Counted from the first letter of the stretch, positions 43,736-51,958 are shown. The stretch is 64,000 nucleotides of DNA from UBA1163 sp049513055 (GCA_049513055.1 JBEKWN010000005.1:7452-71451), one strand, 5' to 3'. The notes: generated from the sequence alone by a model not told the origin. Made by a program: numbers and translations.

Positions 43736-44332
43736 ATGAAATATATTGTCACTTTAGTGATATTTATTTGCTTATTTCTTCTCACTTCCCCATCTTCGGC
43801 AGGGATTTATCGTTACGTAGATGAAAGGGGGGTCATTCATTTCACCAACTGCCCGAGAGACCCCAAGTTTAAACTCTATATCCGGGAGAGTAAAGAAGAT
43901 GTTGGAGATGAAAACCACTCCTCCTCTGTTTCCTATATAAAAGATTCTAATCAATATGACTCACTTATTTCTGAGTTTTCCAAAAAATATCAGGTGGATT
44001 TTGCCTTGATCAAGGCGATGATTCGAGCAGAGTCTGCATTCAATCCCTTTGCTACCTCAAGAAAAGGGGCGAAGGGATTGATGCAATTGATGCCAGAAAC
44101 CGCTTCCCGGATGAGTGTTTCAAACATTTTTAACCCCAGAGAGAATATTGAGGGGGGAGTGCGTTATTTTAAGTATCTCCTCTCCCTTTTTAATAATGAT
44201 CTCCGACTTTCCTTAGCCGCCTACAATGCCGGTGAGAACGTCGTTGGCGAGTTACGTTCGATCCCTCCTTATCGGGAAACAGTGGATTACGTCAAGAAAG
44301 TGTTGAGCTATTATCAATCCTATAGGCCTTAG
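43736..44332 (+). CDS. Lytic transglycosylase (SLT type) with DUF4124 module
   Basis: 198 residues with a signal peptide (residues 1-22). Residues 23-45 (GIYRYVDERGVIHFTNCP) are a DUF4124 module. The SLT domain (about 80-190) has the catalytic Glu in MIRAESAFNPFATS, GAKGLMQLMPETA and LSLAAYNAGENVV. It cleaves the glycan strands of peptidoglycan, leaving 1,6-anhydroMurNAc. The upstream promoter is clear. pgsA follows 45 bp downstream. Confidence 0.92.
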   Translation: MKYIVTLVIFICLFLLTSPSSAGIYRYVDERGVIHFTNCPRDPKFKLYIRESKEDVGDENHSSSVSYIKDSNQYDSLISEFSKKYQVDFALIKAMIRAESAFNPFATSRKGAKGLMQLMPETASRMSVSNIFNPRENIEGGVRYFKYLLSLFNNDLRLSLAAYNAGENVVGELRSIPPYRETVDYVKKVLSYYQSYRP

Positions 44333-44377
44333 ACCTCCCGGGTTGGCTCGGGAGATACCACAAGCAATGATCCCCTC

Positions 44378-44941
44378 ATGGAAAAACTCAATCGCCAACA
44401 GATACTGAGCTTGCCCAATGGGGTAACGGTCCTCAGGATTCTAGCGATTCCTCTTATCCTTGTCCTTCTTTTTTACATGGGCCGGGGATATCAACTCCTC
44501 ACCGCGCTGCTCTTTCTTGGAGCCGCTGTTACCGATACATTCGACGGGTATCTCGCAAGACGCCGTGGATTGGTGACCACCTTGGGAAAATTTCTTGATC
44601 CCCTTGCGGACAAGCTCCTGATCGTCACGGCTCTCATCGCACTCATTCCAGCGAGAGAGATTCCTGTCTGGATGGTTATTGTCATTGTCGGAAGGGAAAT
44701 TGCGATTACAGGGCTAAGGGGAATTGCCGTTTCTCAGGATCTCATTATTTCTGCGAGCACTTTGGGAAAGTACAAAACGGTTTTCGAAGTGGCTTCCATT
44801 TTTTTTCTTATCCTCGACGGGAGCTATTTTTTCATTAATTTTCGTCCGATTGGGTTGACTCTTCTATGGGTTGCCTTAGGGATTGCCGTCATCTCTGGAA
44901 TTGACTATTTCAGGAAATATCTGAAGTCCATTATCGTCTAA
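44378..44941 (+). CDS. pgsA: CDP-diacylglycerol-glycerol-3-phosphate 3-phosphatidyltransferase
   Basis: 187 residues with about five membrane segments. The CDP-alcohol phosphotransferase motif is complete: TDTFDGYLARRRGLVTTLGKFLDPLADK, with the three metal-binding Asp and the spacing DG-AR-G-D-D. It makes phosphatidylglycerol phosphate for anionic phospholipids. No clear ribosome site is seen before ATG 44378. It follows the transglycosylase gene by 45 bp. Confidence 0.9.
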   Translation: MEKLNRQQILSLPNGVTVLRILAIPLILVLLFYMGRGYQLLTALLFLGAAVTDTFDGYLARRRGLVTTLGKFLDPLADKLLIVTALIALIPAREIPVWMVIVIVGREIAITGLRGIAVSQDLIISASTLGKYKTVFEVASIFFLILDGSYFFINFRPIGLTLLWVALGIAVISGIDYFRKYLKSIIV

Positions 44942-44953
44942 ACCACTTTTTTT

Positions 44954-44988
44954 ACTCCGAACTCCTAACTCTGAACTCCGAACTTTTC
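44954..44988. repeat. Heptamer tandem repeat (ACTCCGA type)
   Basis: Five 7-nt units close to ACTCCGA lie between pgsA and the tRNA genes. The same word returns at 61851-61914. Confidence 0.6.
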
Positions 44989-45086
44989 TTTGAGATTGCC
45001 TATTGACATCCCCGATTAAAACTTGTTATTTTTTATATCGTTCTCGTCATTTCGGTGTCAAATTTTGGGAAGGGATGATGGGAGAG

Positions 45087-45161
<75 letters not shown>

Positions 45162-45164
45162 AAG

Positions 45165-45239
45165 GGCGGCATAGCCAAGTGGTAAGGCGACGGTCTGCAA
45201 AACCGTTATTCACCGGTTCAAATCCGGTTGCCGCCTCCA
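45165..45239 (+). tRNA. tRNA-Cys (GCA)
   Basis: 75 nt with acceptor GGCGGCA/TGCCGCC, T as discriminator base, anticodon stem ACGGT/ACCGT with loop CTGCAAA (anticodon GCA), T arm ACCGG/CCGGT, and an encoded CCA. It forms a tandem with tRNA-Gly. Confidence 0.95.
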
Positions 45240-45248
45240 GTAAAAATT

Positions 45249-45288
45249 AAAGGGCTACAAGTTGAATCAATAATTTGTAGCCCTTTTT
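45249..45288 (+). terminator. Rho-independent terminator of the tRNA pair
   Basis: A 12-bp stem AAAGGGCTACAA (45249) with TTGTAGCCCTTT, a 14-nt loop, and a T run to 45288, directly after the tRNA genes. Confidence 0.75.
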
Positions 45289-45747
45289 CATTTTAAATAA
45301 ATATCACTTCGCATCACAGAAAATCACAGATTGACACCACCCAATCCCACCAATTCTAACACCAGCGAAACTATTCAATTCGAGCTTACGTTAGGAATAC
45401 ACAAAAATACATATTTTAATGTCTCTTAATGTAAATCAACAGACGGATCAGGAGACTGAACGGGAGATAGTCTAACCTTTTTCGTTTTCAAGAGCTGCTA
45501 AGAATTTTAGAGGCGGCCACCCTTCTGATTCTCAATAATAAGCCTTTAGACAATGGGAGTATGGTAAGTTTTTAGGGCTTGTTTTGAAGTTCCAGGAACT
45601 TTTCCGATCCAGGCCGTTCTCCCAACTATCCCCGCACATTTATCAGCGATAAAAAGTTGCAGAAGATTAATAAAGGGCGTAATATTTGGATTGGTGTGGA
45701 ACAAGAAGCTGCATTAATCAGATGAGATGATATAGGATGAAAAGAAA
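45289..45747. other. Intergenic region downstream of the tRNA genes
   Basis: About 460 bp with no supported gene. Near 45645-45725 a short frame reads as a possible relic (FISDKKLQKINKGRNIWIG) of unknown family. The position behind tRNA genes suits a former integration site, but no att-like repeat of the tRNA ends was found. Confidence 0.35.
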
Positions 45748-47388
45748 ATGCCATTAAAGAGCCTGAAAGTTTATTCGTTGGAAAAGCCTTCTGTTTTCAT
45801 ATCAAGCCTCTTAATATCCTTCGTTTTTATCTTTGGAGTGGCCTGCTGGGTTGCTTACAAAACTTACAACACTGCAATCAATCATACGATTCGATCAAAC
45901 AAAATAAGAGCCACCTTATTTGCCAAGATTATTCTGGAACATCAGAGAGCGGCCATTGGTGTTATTCGATCATACGGGAGTCGGCGATTGTTAGTGGATT
46001 CGGTCAAGAGGAAAGATTTCGAGGAAGCCGTTAGGCATCTCACCAGTCTTGTAAAGGATAACCCCGAGATCGAAATGGTATTTATCACCGATCCGGGTGG
46101 CACTCTATGGGCTAATTTCCCTATTTATAAGGAAGCGTTCAATCAAAATCTCTCTTACAGGGATTGGTATAAGGGTGTGAGCAAGGAATGGAAGGCTTAT
46201 GTTTCAAGCGTCTATATAATGATTGTGGGGGAAAAGGATCTTGCCGTATCGGTTTGTTCTCCTATCCGTGATGAAAAAGGCAAAGTGATAGGAATACTTG
46301 CCGGTGTTCAAACCACGGGTTTTTTCAAGAGGATTGTCAGCGAGATTGGCTTGGGCATTGATGCAAAGATAACCCTGATCGATCAGGAAGGACATATCAT
46401 TTTCAGCAATAGATTTCCTTATAAAAAGGAAGTCATTGATTATCCATCCTTTGAGTTTGTCAAGAAGGCTATGGAAGGGGAAAAAGGTGATGTTAAGATT
46501 CAGGACTCTTCTGACGGAAATAGAGTTAAATATGTGACTTTTACACCCGTTCAGGGGATTGGATGGTCGGTCATTGTCGAAAAAGCAAGGGGTGAAGTTT
46601 TCCAATCAGTATTCCCATATTTCATTCTGATTGCAATCATCTCGCTCTTGATATTCATGGTTGTCGCCCTCTCCTTGGTGTATTTAAGGGGAAGGCATAA
46701 GCAGATGGCAGCATTAAAAGAATCAGAGAATCGGCTTCGGGTCCTCACATCTCAACTCCTAACCGCACAGGAAAAAGAAAGACGACTGGTTGCCAACGAA
46801 CTCCATGATAGTATTGGGTCGGCTTTGAGTGTCATCAAATTCAAAGTAGAGGATATCATTCAACAGATGGAACGAGGTGTTGCGACCCCTGAATCATTGA
46901 AGGATCTTATTCCAACCGTTCAACAGACGATGGAAGAATCCCGAAGGATACAGACGAACTTGCGACCCTCACTTCTGGATGATTTGGGTATTTTAACAAC
47001 CCTCGATTGGCATTGCCGAGAATTTCAGAAAACCTTTTCTCACATCCGAATCGAGAAAGAGATTGACATATCAGAAGATGATGTGCCTCACTCTTTGAAA
47101 ACAGTAATCTATCGAATCTCCCAAGAAGCCTTGAATAACATTGCTAAACATAGTAAAGCAGACCTCGTCACACTCTCTTTGCGAAAAACCGATGGCCCAA
47201 TAGAATTGACTGTTCAGGACAACGGCCAAGGATTCGATGTGGAGGAAATTTTTTCAATGGAGAGTTACAAAAAGGGATTGGGTTTTGGTAGCATGAGAGA
47301 GCGAACTGAACTTTCAGGTGGGTCTTTTACTATAGAATCCATCCAAGGGAAAGGAACTACTATCCATGCATCATGGCCAGCAGGTTAA
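45748..47388 (+). CDS. Sensor histidine kinase with Cache domain (NarL/DegS type, orphan)
   Basis: 546 residues. Two membrane segments (about 15-36 and 287-308) bracket a periplasmic double-Cache sensor (about 40-280). The dimerisation/phosphoacceptor helix is of the HisKA_3 kind (EKERRLVANELHDSIGSALS, His about 353), and the ATPase end has EALNNIAKHS, VQDNGQGFD and KGLGFGSMRERTE. HisKA_3 kinases usually act on NarL-type regulators; none lies next to it, so it is an orphan here. No clear ribosome site precedes ATG 45748. The ligand is unknown. Confidence 0.88.
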   Translation: MPLKSLKVYSLEKPSVFISSLLISFVFIFGVACWVAYKTYNTAINHTIRSNKIRATLFAKIILEHQRAAIGVIRSYGSRRLLVDSVKRKDFEEAVRHLTSLVKDNPEIEMVFITDPGGTLWANFPIYKEAFNQNLSYRDWYKGVSKEWKAYVSSVYIMIVGEKDLAVSVCSPIRDEKGKVIGILAGVQTTGFFKRIVSEIGLGIDAKITLIDQEGHIIFSNRFPYKKEVIDYPSFEFVKKAMEGEKGDVKIQDSSDGNRVKYVTFTPVQGIGWSVIVEKARGEVFQSVFPYFILIAIISLLIFMVVALSLVYLRGRHKQMAALKESENRLRVLTSQLLTAQEKERRLVANELHDSIGSALSVIKFKVEDIIQQMERGVATPESLKDLIPTVQQTMEESRRIQTNLRPSLLDDLGILTTLDWHCREFQKTFSHIRIEKEIDISEDDVPHSLKTVIYRISQEALNNIAKHSKADLVTLSLRKTDGPIELTVQDNGQGFDVEEIFSMESYKKGLGFGSMRERTELSGGSFTIESIQGKGTTIHASWPAG

Positions 47389-47399
47389 GGGGTCATATT

Positions 47400-47582
47400 T
47401 TAAGTATCACACTCTCTCCTTCTTTCCTTATTCTGTCCCCCTGTCTTCGACCAATAGCGATTCTCTAAAATTACCTGATCAATAATTTCTCCACACAGGA
47501 TGCATCTCCATCCCCCAAAATGCCCATTGGGACCGTAGAATTTTTCATAAACCATCACGCTACCACAAAGATGACACTTCAT
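47400..47582 (-). CDS. Small zinc-ribbon protein, duplicated (copy 1)
   Basis: 60 residues. Two CxxC pairs (KCHLCGSVMV and WRCILCGEI) should hold one zinc; between them is YGPNGHFGGW. The C-terminal half is basic (ENRYWSKTGGQNKERRR). A near-identical DNA segment of about 200 bp, encoding a second copy, lies at 48841-49043. The stop is just after the histidine kinase's 3' end (converging). Function unknown; such small ribbons often bind nucleic acid. Confidence 0.6.
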   Translation of the reverse strand: MKCHLCGSVMVYEKFYGPNGHFGGWRCILCGEIIDQVILENRYWSKTGGQNKERRRECDT

Positions 47583-47686
47583 AGGAAATTCCTAAAATTG
47601 ATTTTCCCCTTTATTGGTTAAGAAAACTTAATTCAATTTTAACCCTCTTTTAATGTTTCCATCGTATATTTTATCCCTAAAAAAGC

Positions 47687-47733
47687 CAGTACACCAAATC
47701 ACCCCCTTGTTTCACCCCCCATTTGGTGTACTG
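47687..47733 (+). ncRNA. Possible small structured RNA: 13-bp stem
   Basis: CAGTACACCAAAT (47687-47699) and ATTTGGTGTACTG (47721-47733) pair perfectly around a C-rich loop of 21 nt. With the terminator at 47737-47776 it could form a short transcript of about 100 nt. It could also be a palindromic binding site. No known RNA family is recognised. Confidence 0.35.
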
Positions 47734-47736
47734 ACG

Positions 47737-47776
47737 GGGATCAGTTATGAGCCCTCCTCTGACTGATCCCTTTTTT
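47737..47776 (+). terminator. Rho-independent terminator
   Basis: GGGATCAGT pairs with ACTGATCCC over nine bp around a 16-nt loop, followed directly by six T. Confidence 0.65.
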
Positions 47777-47971
47777 ATTGAGAAACAATTGGAAAATAAC
47801 TTACAGGATTCAGAGGAAAAGAGTCAAGGATTTTTTTAAATTTCTCTTGTCTCTCTATCTCAATTTAGTAAGCACTTATTGAGGAGATTTAATCTATGTT
47901 TGGCATCCTGACCGATTTACTAAAGGCTATTATGGCACCCTCAATCAAGAGAGGGAAAAGGAGGATGCATC

Positions 47972-48655
47972 ATGAAAGTTGATTTCAACAAGCTTACATA
48001 CGTTTGCGGTTTCTTAGGTCCAGCTATTATGATACTCGGGTCGCTAATAACGGCTATTCTATACCACGGCAACAAGGGTGAATCCTATTCCATCCTAAAT
48101 CATTATATTTCCAAATTAGGCGAAGTCGGGGTTTCAAGATTGGCACCTGTTTTCAACACTAGTTTGATCGTAGGCAGTCTCGTCCTAGTGATCTTTGTGC
48201 TAGGATTGGGTTTATATATCCACACTAAACTAGGCTACGTTGCCACAGCATTTGGCATTTTTTCTTGTATTTCTTGTAGCTTGGTGGGGGTATTTCCCAT
48301 GAACAACTTTTTCATTCATGATGTGCTGACTTTTTCATTCTTTTACAGCGGGATAGTCGCGATCACCTTGTTCAACCTCGTCATCATCTTTGACAAACAG
48401 AATAAGATATCGAAGTGGCTTTTAATTCCAGGGATCGTTACAGTTGCTAGTTTTGCATCCTTTCTTATAATACCTTATATAATCAGTCCAGCCCATGGGT
48501 ACACTCTTCATCCACATCGATTGGTACGATCCCGTATTCGGCTAAAACCTATTCTGGAATGATCCGTGTTTTTCACTGTAATTGCATGGTTTGTTTTAAT
48601 GTCTATCTATTTGATGACCAAGAAACCAACCAGGGTTGCTAAAACAGAGGGTTAA
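47972..48655 (+). pseudogene. DUF998-like membrane protein interrupted by an in-frame TGA
   Basis: The first 196 codons give a five-to-six-helix membrane protein (GFLGPAIMILGSLITAILYH, LNHYISKLGEVGVS, then VGVFPMNNFFIHD), which resembles DUF998. The frame is cut by TGA at 48560, but continues in the same frame as SVFFTVIAWFVLMSIYLMTKK up to TAA at 48653, a clear final membrane helix. A TGG-to-TGA change would explain it. The 30 residues before the stop (RLVRSRIRLKP) look altered. GGGAAAAGGAGG precedes the ATG. Confidence 0.65.
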
Positions 48656-48720
48656 GGGAAAGGGGACTGAGCGTCAAACCATCAAAAATCAATAATAGGA
48701 TTGAAATTAGATATAAATAA

Positions 48721-48762
48721 AAAAGGGGCTAACCTAACTGGATCAGCCCCTTTGATTTTTTA
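48721..48762 (+). terminator. Rho-independent terminator
   Basis: AAAAGGGGCT pairs with AGCCCCTTT around a 14-nt loop, with a T-rich tail (GATTTTTT) to 48761. It lies 65 bp after the DUF998-like frame. Confidence 0.65.
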
Positions 48763-48765
48763 TTG

Positions 48766-48815
48766 AAGCCCACGGACGGATTTGAACCGCCAACCCGCTA
48801 AGTATGAATCAATTG
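48766..48815 (-). pseudogene. Possible tRNA 3'-half fragment
   Basis: On the minus strand the sequence GGCGG-TTCAAAT-CCGTC is a complete T arm, followed by CGTGGGC like a 3' acceptor strand. No matching 5' half with GCCCACG is found next to it. Such fragments often mark former integration sites. Weak call. Confidence 0.3.
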
Positions 48816-48827
48816 CTTCAGTCGTCA

Positions 48828-49010
48828 TCACGTATTTATTTCTCTCCTTCTTTCCTTATTCTGTCCCCCTGTCTTCGACCAATAGCGATTCTCTAAAATT
48901 ACCTGATCAATAGTTTCTCCACACAAGAAGCATCTCCATCCAAAAAAATGTTCATCGGGACCGTAGAATCTTTCATAGACCATTACACTACCACAACGAT
49001 GACACTTTAT
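48828..49010 (-). pseudogene. Duplicated zinc-ribbon protein, copy 2 (start codon lost)
   Basis: The frame matches copy 1 (47400-47582) over all 60 codons, keeping both CxxC pairs (KCHRCGSVMV, WRCFLCGET). The first codon is ATA in place of ATG, with an in-frame TAG four codons before it, so translation would need ATA or an internal ATG (codon 10). Most differences leave the amino acid pattern intact, hinting at past selection. Confidence 0.55.
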
Positions 49011-49189
49011 CTCAAACTCCTAAAATTGATTTTCCCCTTCATTAAAAGAGTGATTTGTAAAATTTAATGACTTCTTTGTCAAATTTTTGTTATCGGTAAA
49101 CCACTCTTCCAATTCCCATTGACATTATGTTTCTCATTTAATACACTCCTATTGAAACTAAAGGATATTTAACACTTGCCAGAATAGGT

Positions 49190-49372
49190 TTGATTCTGAA
49201 TATAATAGGAACCATAATGATTGCACTCTCATTTGGTAAGAACCTTGGAGATGCATACCAACCGGATAAAAATAGGGACAAAGTGTATTGGGCCTCTTTC
49301 CTTCACCCCAAATTGTTTTATTTAGGGCTGACAATGATCATCTTTGAATTTATTTTGCAATTTATAGCATAA
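49190..49372 (+). CDS. Short membrane protein or relic (60 aa)
   Basis: The frame opens at TTG 49190 (MILNIIGTIMIALSF) and is open back to 49142 without a better start. Two hydrophobic helices (1-14 and 42-60) enclose LGDAYQPDKNRDKVYWAS. No ribosome site is clear, so it may be the tail of a lost gene. Confidence 0.35.
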   Translation: MILNIIGTIMIALSFGKNLGDAYQPDKNRDKVYWASFLHPKLFYLGLTMIIFEFILQFIA

Positions 49373-49418
49373 CAAGTCATCACAATCTTATAAAATTTAG
49401 TATTTATCGGAGGTTCCC

Positions 49419-49547
49419 ATGACAATCCCTCTTGCCTCTAAACAAATCGTTTCCTTTGAAGAACTCCTCATGTCGCAGGTAGTTTAGCAAGAAGCCCTCA
49501 CCAGGTTGCTTGTTGAAAAGGGGATATTCACCAGTGAAAGGGGATAA
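49419..49547 (+). pseudogene. Relic of a small gene, 5' part, with in-frame stop
   Basis: CGGAGG precedes ATG 49419. The frame reads MTIPLASKQIVSFEELLMSQ, then VV, a TAG at 49485, and continues QEALTRLLVEKGIFT up to TAA at 49545. The piece around GIFT is repeated at 50943-50975 with the following KEEFLEMVK, so the two fragments look like halves or copies of one small gene family whose name I do not know. Confidence 0.45.
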
Positions 49548-49550
49548 GAA

Positions 49551-49724
49551 ATGACCGAAAAAAAAGGGGTAGTCGGTTATTACACCGAAGACGGAAATAT
49601 TTACTGTGTAGAGTGTATTAATAAAGATAGTGAAATATTTAAAAAAATTGAACAGGCTATTACAACGGAGGATTCAGAAGTAAGTCTGTATTTTTGTGAT
49701 GGATGCGAGAAGGAAATCAAATAA
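49551..49724 (+). CDS. 57-aa protein with two CxxC pairs
   Basis: GGGGA lies just before ATG 49551. The 57 residues hold two CxxC pairs (IYCVECINK and FCDGCEKE) separated by a helix, so one zinc or cluster may be bound. It starts four bases after the stop of the preceding relic. No family recognised. Real but of unknown role. Confidence 0.5.
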   Translation: MTEKKGVVGYYTEDGNIYCVECINKDSEIFKKIEQAITTEDSEVSLYFCDGCEKEIK

Positions 49725-49892
49725 ACCGATTTATAAGTGTCATATGGAAGGGAGATGGCGAGGGTGGTGGATCAGGAGATTGGGAGAAAGAAGAAGTAGC
49801 GAAAATTTGGTAATAACCCGATTACCCACTAAAGCACATCTGTAAAACCTCAAAGGTAAATCAAGAGAATCGGGGGGGATAGAGGGAGTAAA

Positions 49893-50492
49893 ATGGTAAG
49901 ACTAAAAATGGGAGCCATGAAGAAGGTTAAGATTTTAGCTATTTTATTCATTATCTTTTTGATAGGTTGTTTTGCTTCCACACGATCTTCTAAGCCTCGC
50001 TCCGACCCAGACGGCTTCAGGGGTATCAAGTGGGGAACCGAGATATCTACGTTGAAAGACTTGGAGAAAGTTGAACAAGACAAATCAACTGATAGTGATT
50101 TAGTCTGGTATACAAGAAAAGGGGATACTTTAGCGATAGGTGAGTCAAAACTTGAAAATATATTTTATTCATTTTGGATGGGAAATTTCGAGGGTGTATG
50201 GATCGATATTAAAGGTGAGGAAAATTTTGAGGCTCTTAAAAAAGAGTTATTTGAGCAATTCGGAAAAGCCCTTGAGTCTGAGGAACTTATGAAAAAGGCG
50301 TATGAAAGGGCATGGAGAGGACCGTCAACGATAGAACGTACGGATTTTTTTTATGGTTGGTGGGGCAAAAATACAGAGATGTCATTGTCATATTCCAAGG
50401 ATCGCCATAAGGGAACTCTCACCATCAATTCCAGAAGGATTCGTGAGGGAAGGAAAGACTATGAAAAACAAAAGGAAAAAGAAAGAAGGTAA
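49893..50492 (+). CDS. Lipoprotein of unknown function
   Basis: 199 residues from ATG 49893 (AGGGAG upstream); ATG 49917 is an alternative that begins the signal peptide directly. The lipobox is FLIGC (Cys about 26), so it should be anchored in a membrane. After the anchor comes FRGIKWGTEISTLKDLE, a repeat-like motif seen in several uncharacterised deltaproteobacterial lipoproteins, and a basic C-terminus. It is followed by another lipoprotein gene. Confidence 0.7.
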   Translation: MVRLKMGAMKKVKILAILFIIFLIGCFASTRSSKPRSDPDGFRGIKWGTEISTLKDLEKVEQDKSTDSDLVWYTRKGDTLAIGESKLENIFYSFWMGNFEGVWIDIKGEENFEALKKELFEQFGKALESEELMKKAYERAWRGPSTIERTDFFYGWWGKNTEMSLSYSKDRHKGTLTINSRRIREGRKDYEKQKEKERR

Positions 50493-50513
50493 AAGAAAAG
50501 GGGATTCTAAGGC

Positions 50514-50936
50514 ATGTCTGTGAATAGGAAGTCTATCTCAATAGCCGTTTTAATGATTGGAGCGGTTTTGTTAGGAGTTTCCTCCTGTGCCACAGTGCCG
50601 ACTAAACCCCTTGCTCCTGGTGAGCTAAGATTATTAAGTATGCTCGTCCCAGAAAAAGAGAACATCAGGATACATTTACCATTTGTAGTGCATATCAGTT
50701 TTGAGGCAGAGGGTGAGCCAGAGATCAGAGCAGCCTGTTTCGACTTTTCAGGTGATGGGCCACACTGTTTCAAAGTAATGGATGTAAATTATGGGTCGCC
50801 AGGAACGATCAGGGTACAGATTCATACTAAAAATGCTGGCTCACGCCGTTTGGAGTGTTATGTTCTATATATTCGAGACGGGAAGATTCAACTGACAAAT
50901 GTGGTAAGTACTTATTTTCGTATTATTCCGCAGTGA
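50514..50936 (+). CDS. Small lipoprotein of unknown function
   Basis: 140 residues; lipobox GVSSC (Cys about 25) after a hydrophobic stretch (VLMIGAVLLG). The mature part is beta-rich and may be an immunoglobulin-like fold (IRIHLPFVVHISFEAEG, YGSPGTIRVQIHTKN). The gene starts 21 bp after the preceding lipoprotein gene, so the pair is probably co-transcribed. Confidence 0.65.
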   Translation: MSVNRKSISIAVLMIGAVLLGVSSCATVPTKPLAPGELRLLSMLVPEKENIRIHLPFVVHISFEAEGEPEIRAACFDFSGDGPHCFKVMDVNYGSPGTIRVQIHTKNAGSRRLECYVLYIRDGKIQLTNVVSTYFRIIPQ

Positions 50937-51046
50937 AGAATCTTTACCAGATTCCTTGCGGAAAGGAGATATTCACCAAGGAGGAGTTTTTAGAAATGGT
51001 GAAGAACCTAAAGATGAAAGGGGAAAGAAGAAAGAATGTATCAGGT
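50933..51046 (+). pseudogene. Relic of a small gene, 3' part
   Basis: A frame right after the lipoprotein's stop reads KEIFTKEEFLEMVKNLKMKGERR. Its first part (50943-50975) matches the DNA at 49500-49533, in which one base more is present. It probably is a shifted fragment of the same family as 49419-49547. Confidence 0.4.
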
Positions 51047-51053
51047 GTGACAA

Positions 51054-51722
51054 ATGACTGGAAAAGTTCTTTTTACATGGAGCGGGGGCAAGGATAGTGC
51101 TTTAGCCTTTTATGAGCTACAAAGAAGGAATGACCACGAGATCGTGTCATTACTAACCACCCTGACAGAAGACTACAACAGAATCAGTATGCATGGTGTT
51201 CGGAGTATCCTTCTTGAACGGCAGGCGAATTCTTTAGGTCTCCCGATTGAAAAAGTCTATATATCGAAGAATTGTTCTAACGAAGAGTATGAAGCCAAAA
51301 TGAGAGAGGTTCTTCAAAAGCATCTGACGGCAGGGGTCTTATCCGTAGTGTTTGGGGACATCTTTTTAGAGGATTTGAGAAGACATCGAGAGGACCACTT
51401 AGCGAAGATAGGGATGAAGGCCATCTTCCCGATATGGAAAAGGGATACCACTGAGCTCGCCCATGAATTCATAAATTTGGGCTTCAAGGCGGTTATTACT
51501 TGCATCGACTCAAATTTTCTCGACAAGAAATTTGTTGGCAGACTCTTTGACAGGCAATTGTTATCTGAACTTCCTGCTAACGTTGATCCTTGCGGCGAGA
51601 ATGGAGAATTTCATTCATATGTATACGATGGGCCGATATTTCAAAAAAACGTATCATACGCAAAAGGAGAGGTTGTCTTGAGAGATAGCCGCTTTTGGTA
51701 TTGTGATTTGATACCTATTTAA
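51054..51722 (+). CDS. ATP-pyrophosphatase of the Dph6/diphthine-ammonia ligase family
   Basis: 222 residues. The PP-loop SGGKDSALAFYEL (residues 10-17) that binds the ATP pyrophosphate is intact, and MHGVRSILLERQANSLGLP, VFGDIFLEDLRRHRE, IFPIWKRDTTELAHEF and VDPCGENGEFHS follow as in the family. In eukaryotes and archaea the enzyme amidates diphthine on EF-2; bacteria have no diphthamide, so bacterial members must do something else (possibly a B12 or RNA modification role). The start overlaps the end of the preceding relic. Confidence 0.82.
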   Translation: MTGKVLFTWSGGKDSALAFYELQRRNDHEIVSLLTTLTEDYNRISMHGVRSILLERQANSLGLPIEKVYISKNCSNEEYEAKMREVLQKHLTAGVLSVVFGDIFLEDLRRHREDHLAKIGMKAIFPIWKRDTTELAHEFINLGFKAVITCIDSNFLDKKFVGRLFDRQLLSELPANVDPCGENGEFHSYVYDGPIFQKNVSYAKGEVVLRDSRFWYCDLIPI

Positions 51723-51929
51723 AGCGGAAGAAATGAGGAAATCTATAAATAGAATACTTTGGGAAGTCCTTGCAGTAGTCTTTAAACTGTTATTTTGTGT
51801 TTAGAGGTGTTTTTATGTAATTTGCCCATTCACTTGAGGAATCTGAGTCAAGATCTCCTTGCCAGTGTTCTTTGGCTCGCGCTATGTCTCCCGTCTTCTC
51901 CACGTCCCTTCCCGGGGTAGAATTTTGGG

Positions 51930-51958
51930 TTGACTCATGGAATGAAAAGTCGTATAAA
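51930..51958 (+). promoter_or_regulatory. Sigma-70-type promoter of the Liv operon
   Basis: TTGACT at 51930-51935, a 17-bp spacer, TATAAA at 51953-51958, about 40 bp before the ATG at 52000. GGAGGG (51987-51993) is the ribosome site. Confidence 0.65.

Larger units (their letters stand above)
47583..47971. other. Intergenic region with two strong hairpins
   Basis: Holds the hairpins at 47687-47733 and 47737-47776, plus a short frame starting at 47896 that is not supported. A possible -10 TATATT lies near 47665 with no good -35. Confidence 0.4.

Noticed and set aside
50855..51097. An 80-codon frame over the start of the Dph6-like gene
   Set aside because: Its first part lies in the lipoprotein gene and its last part in the next gene; only the middle (50933-51046) resembles a relic.
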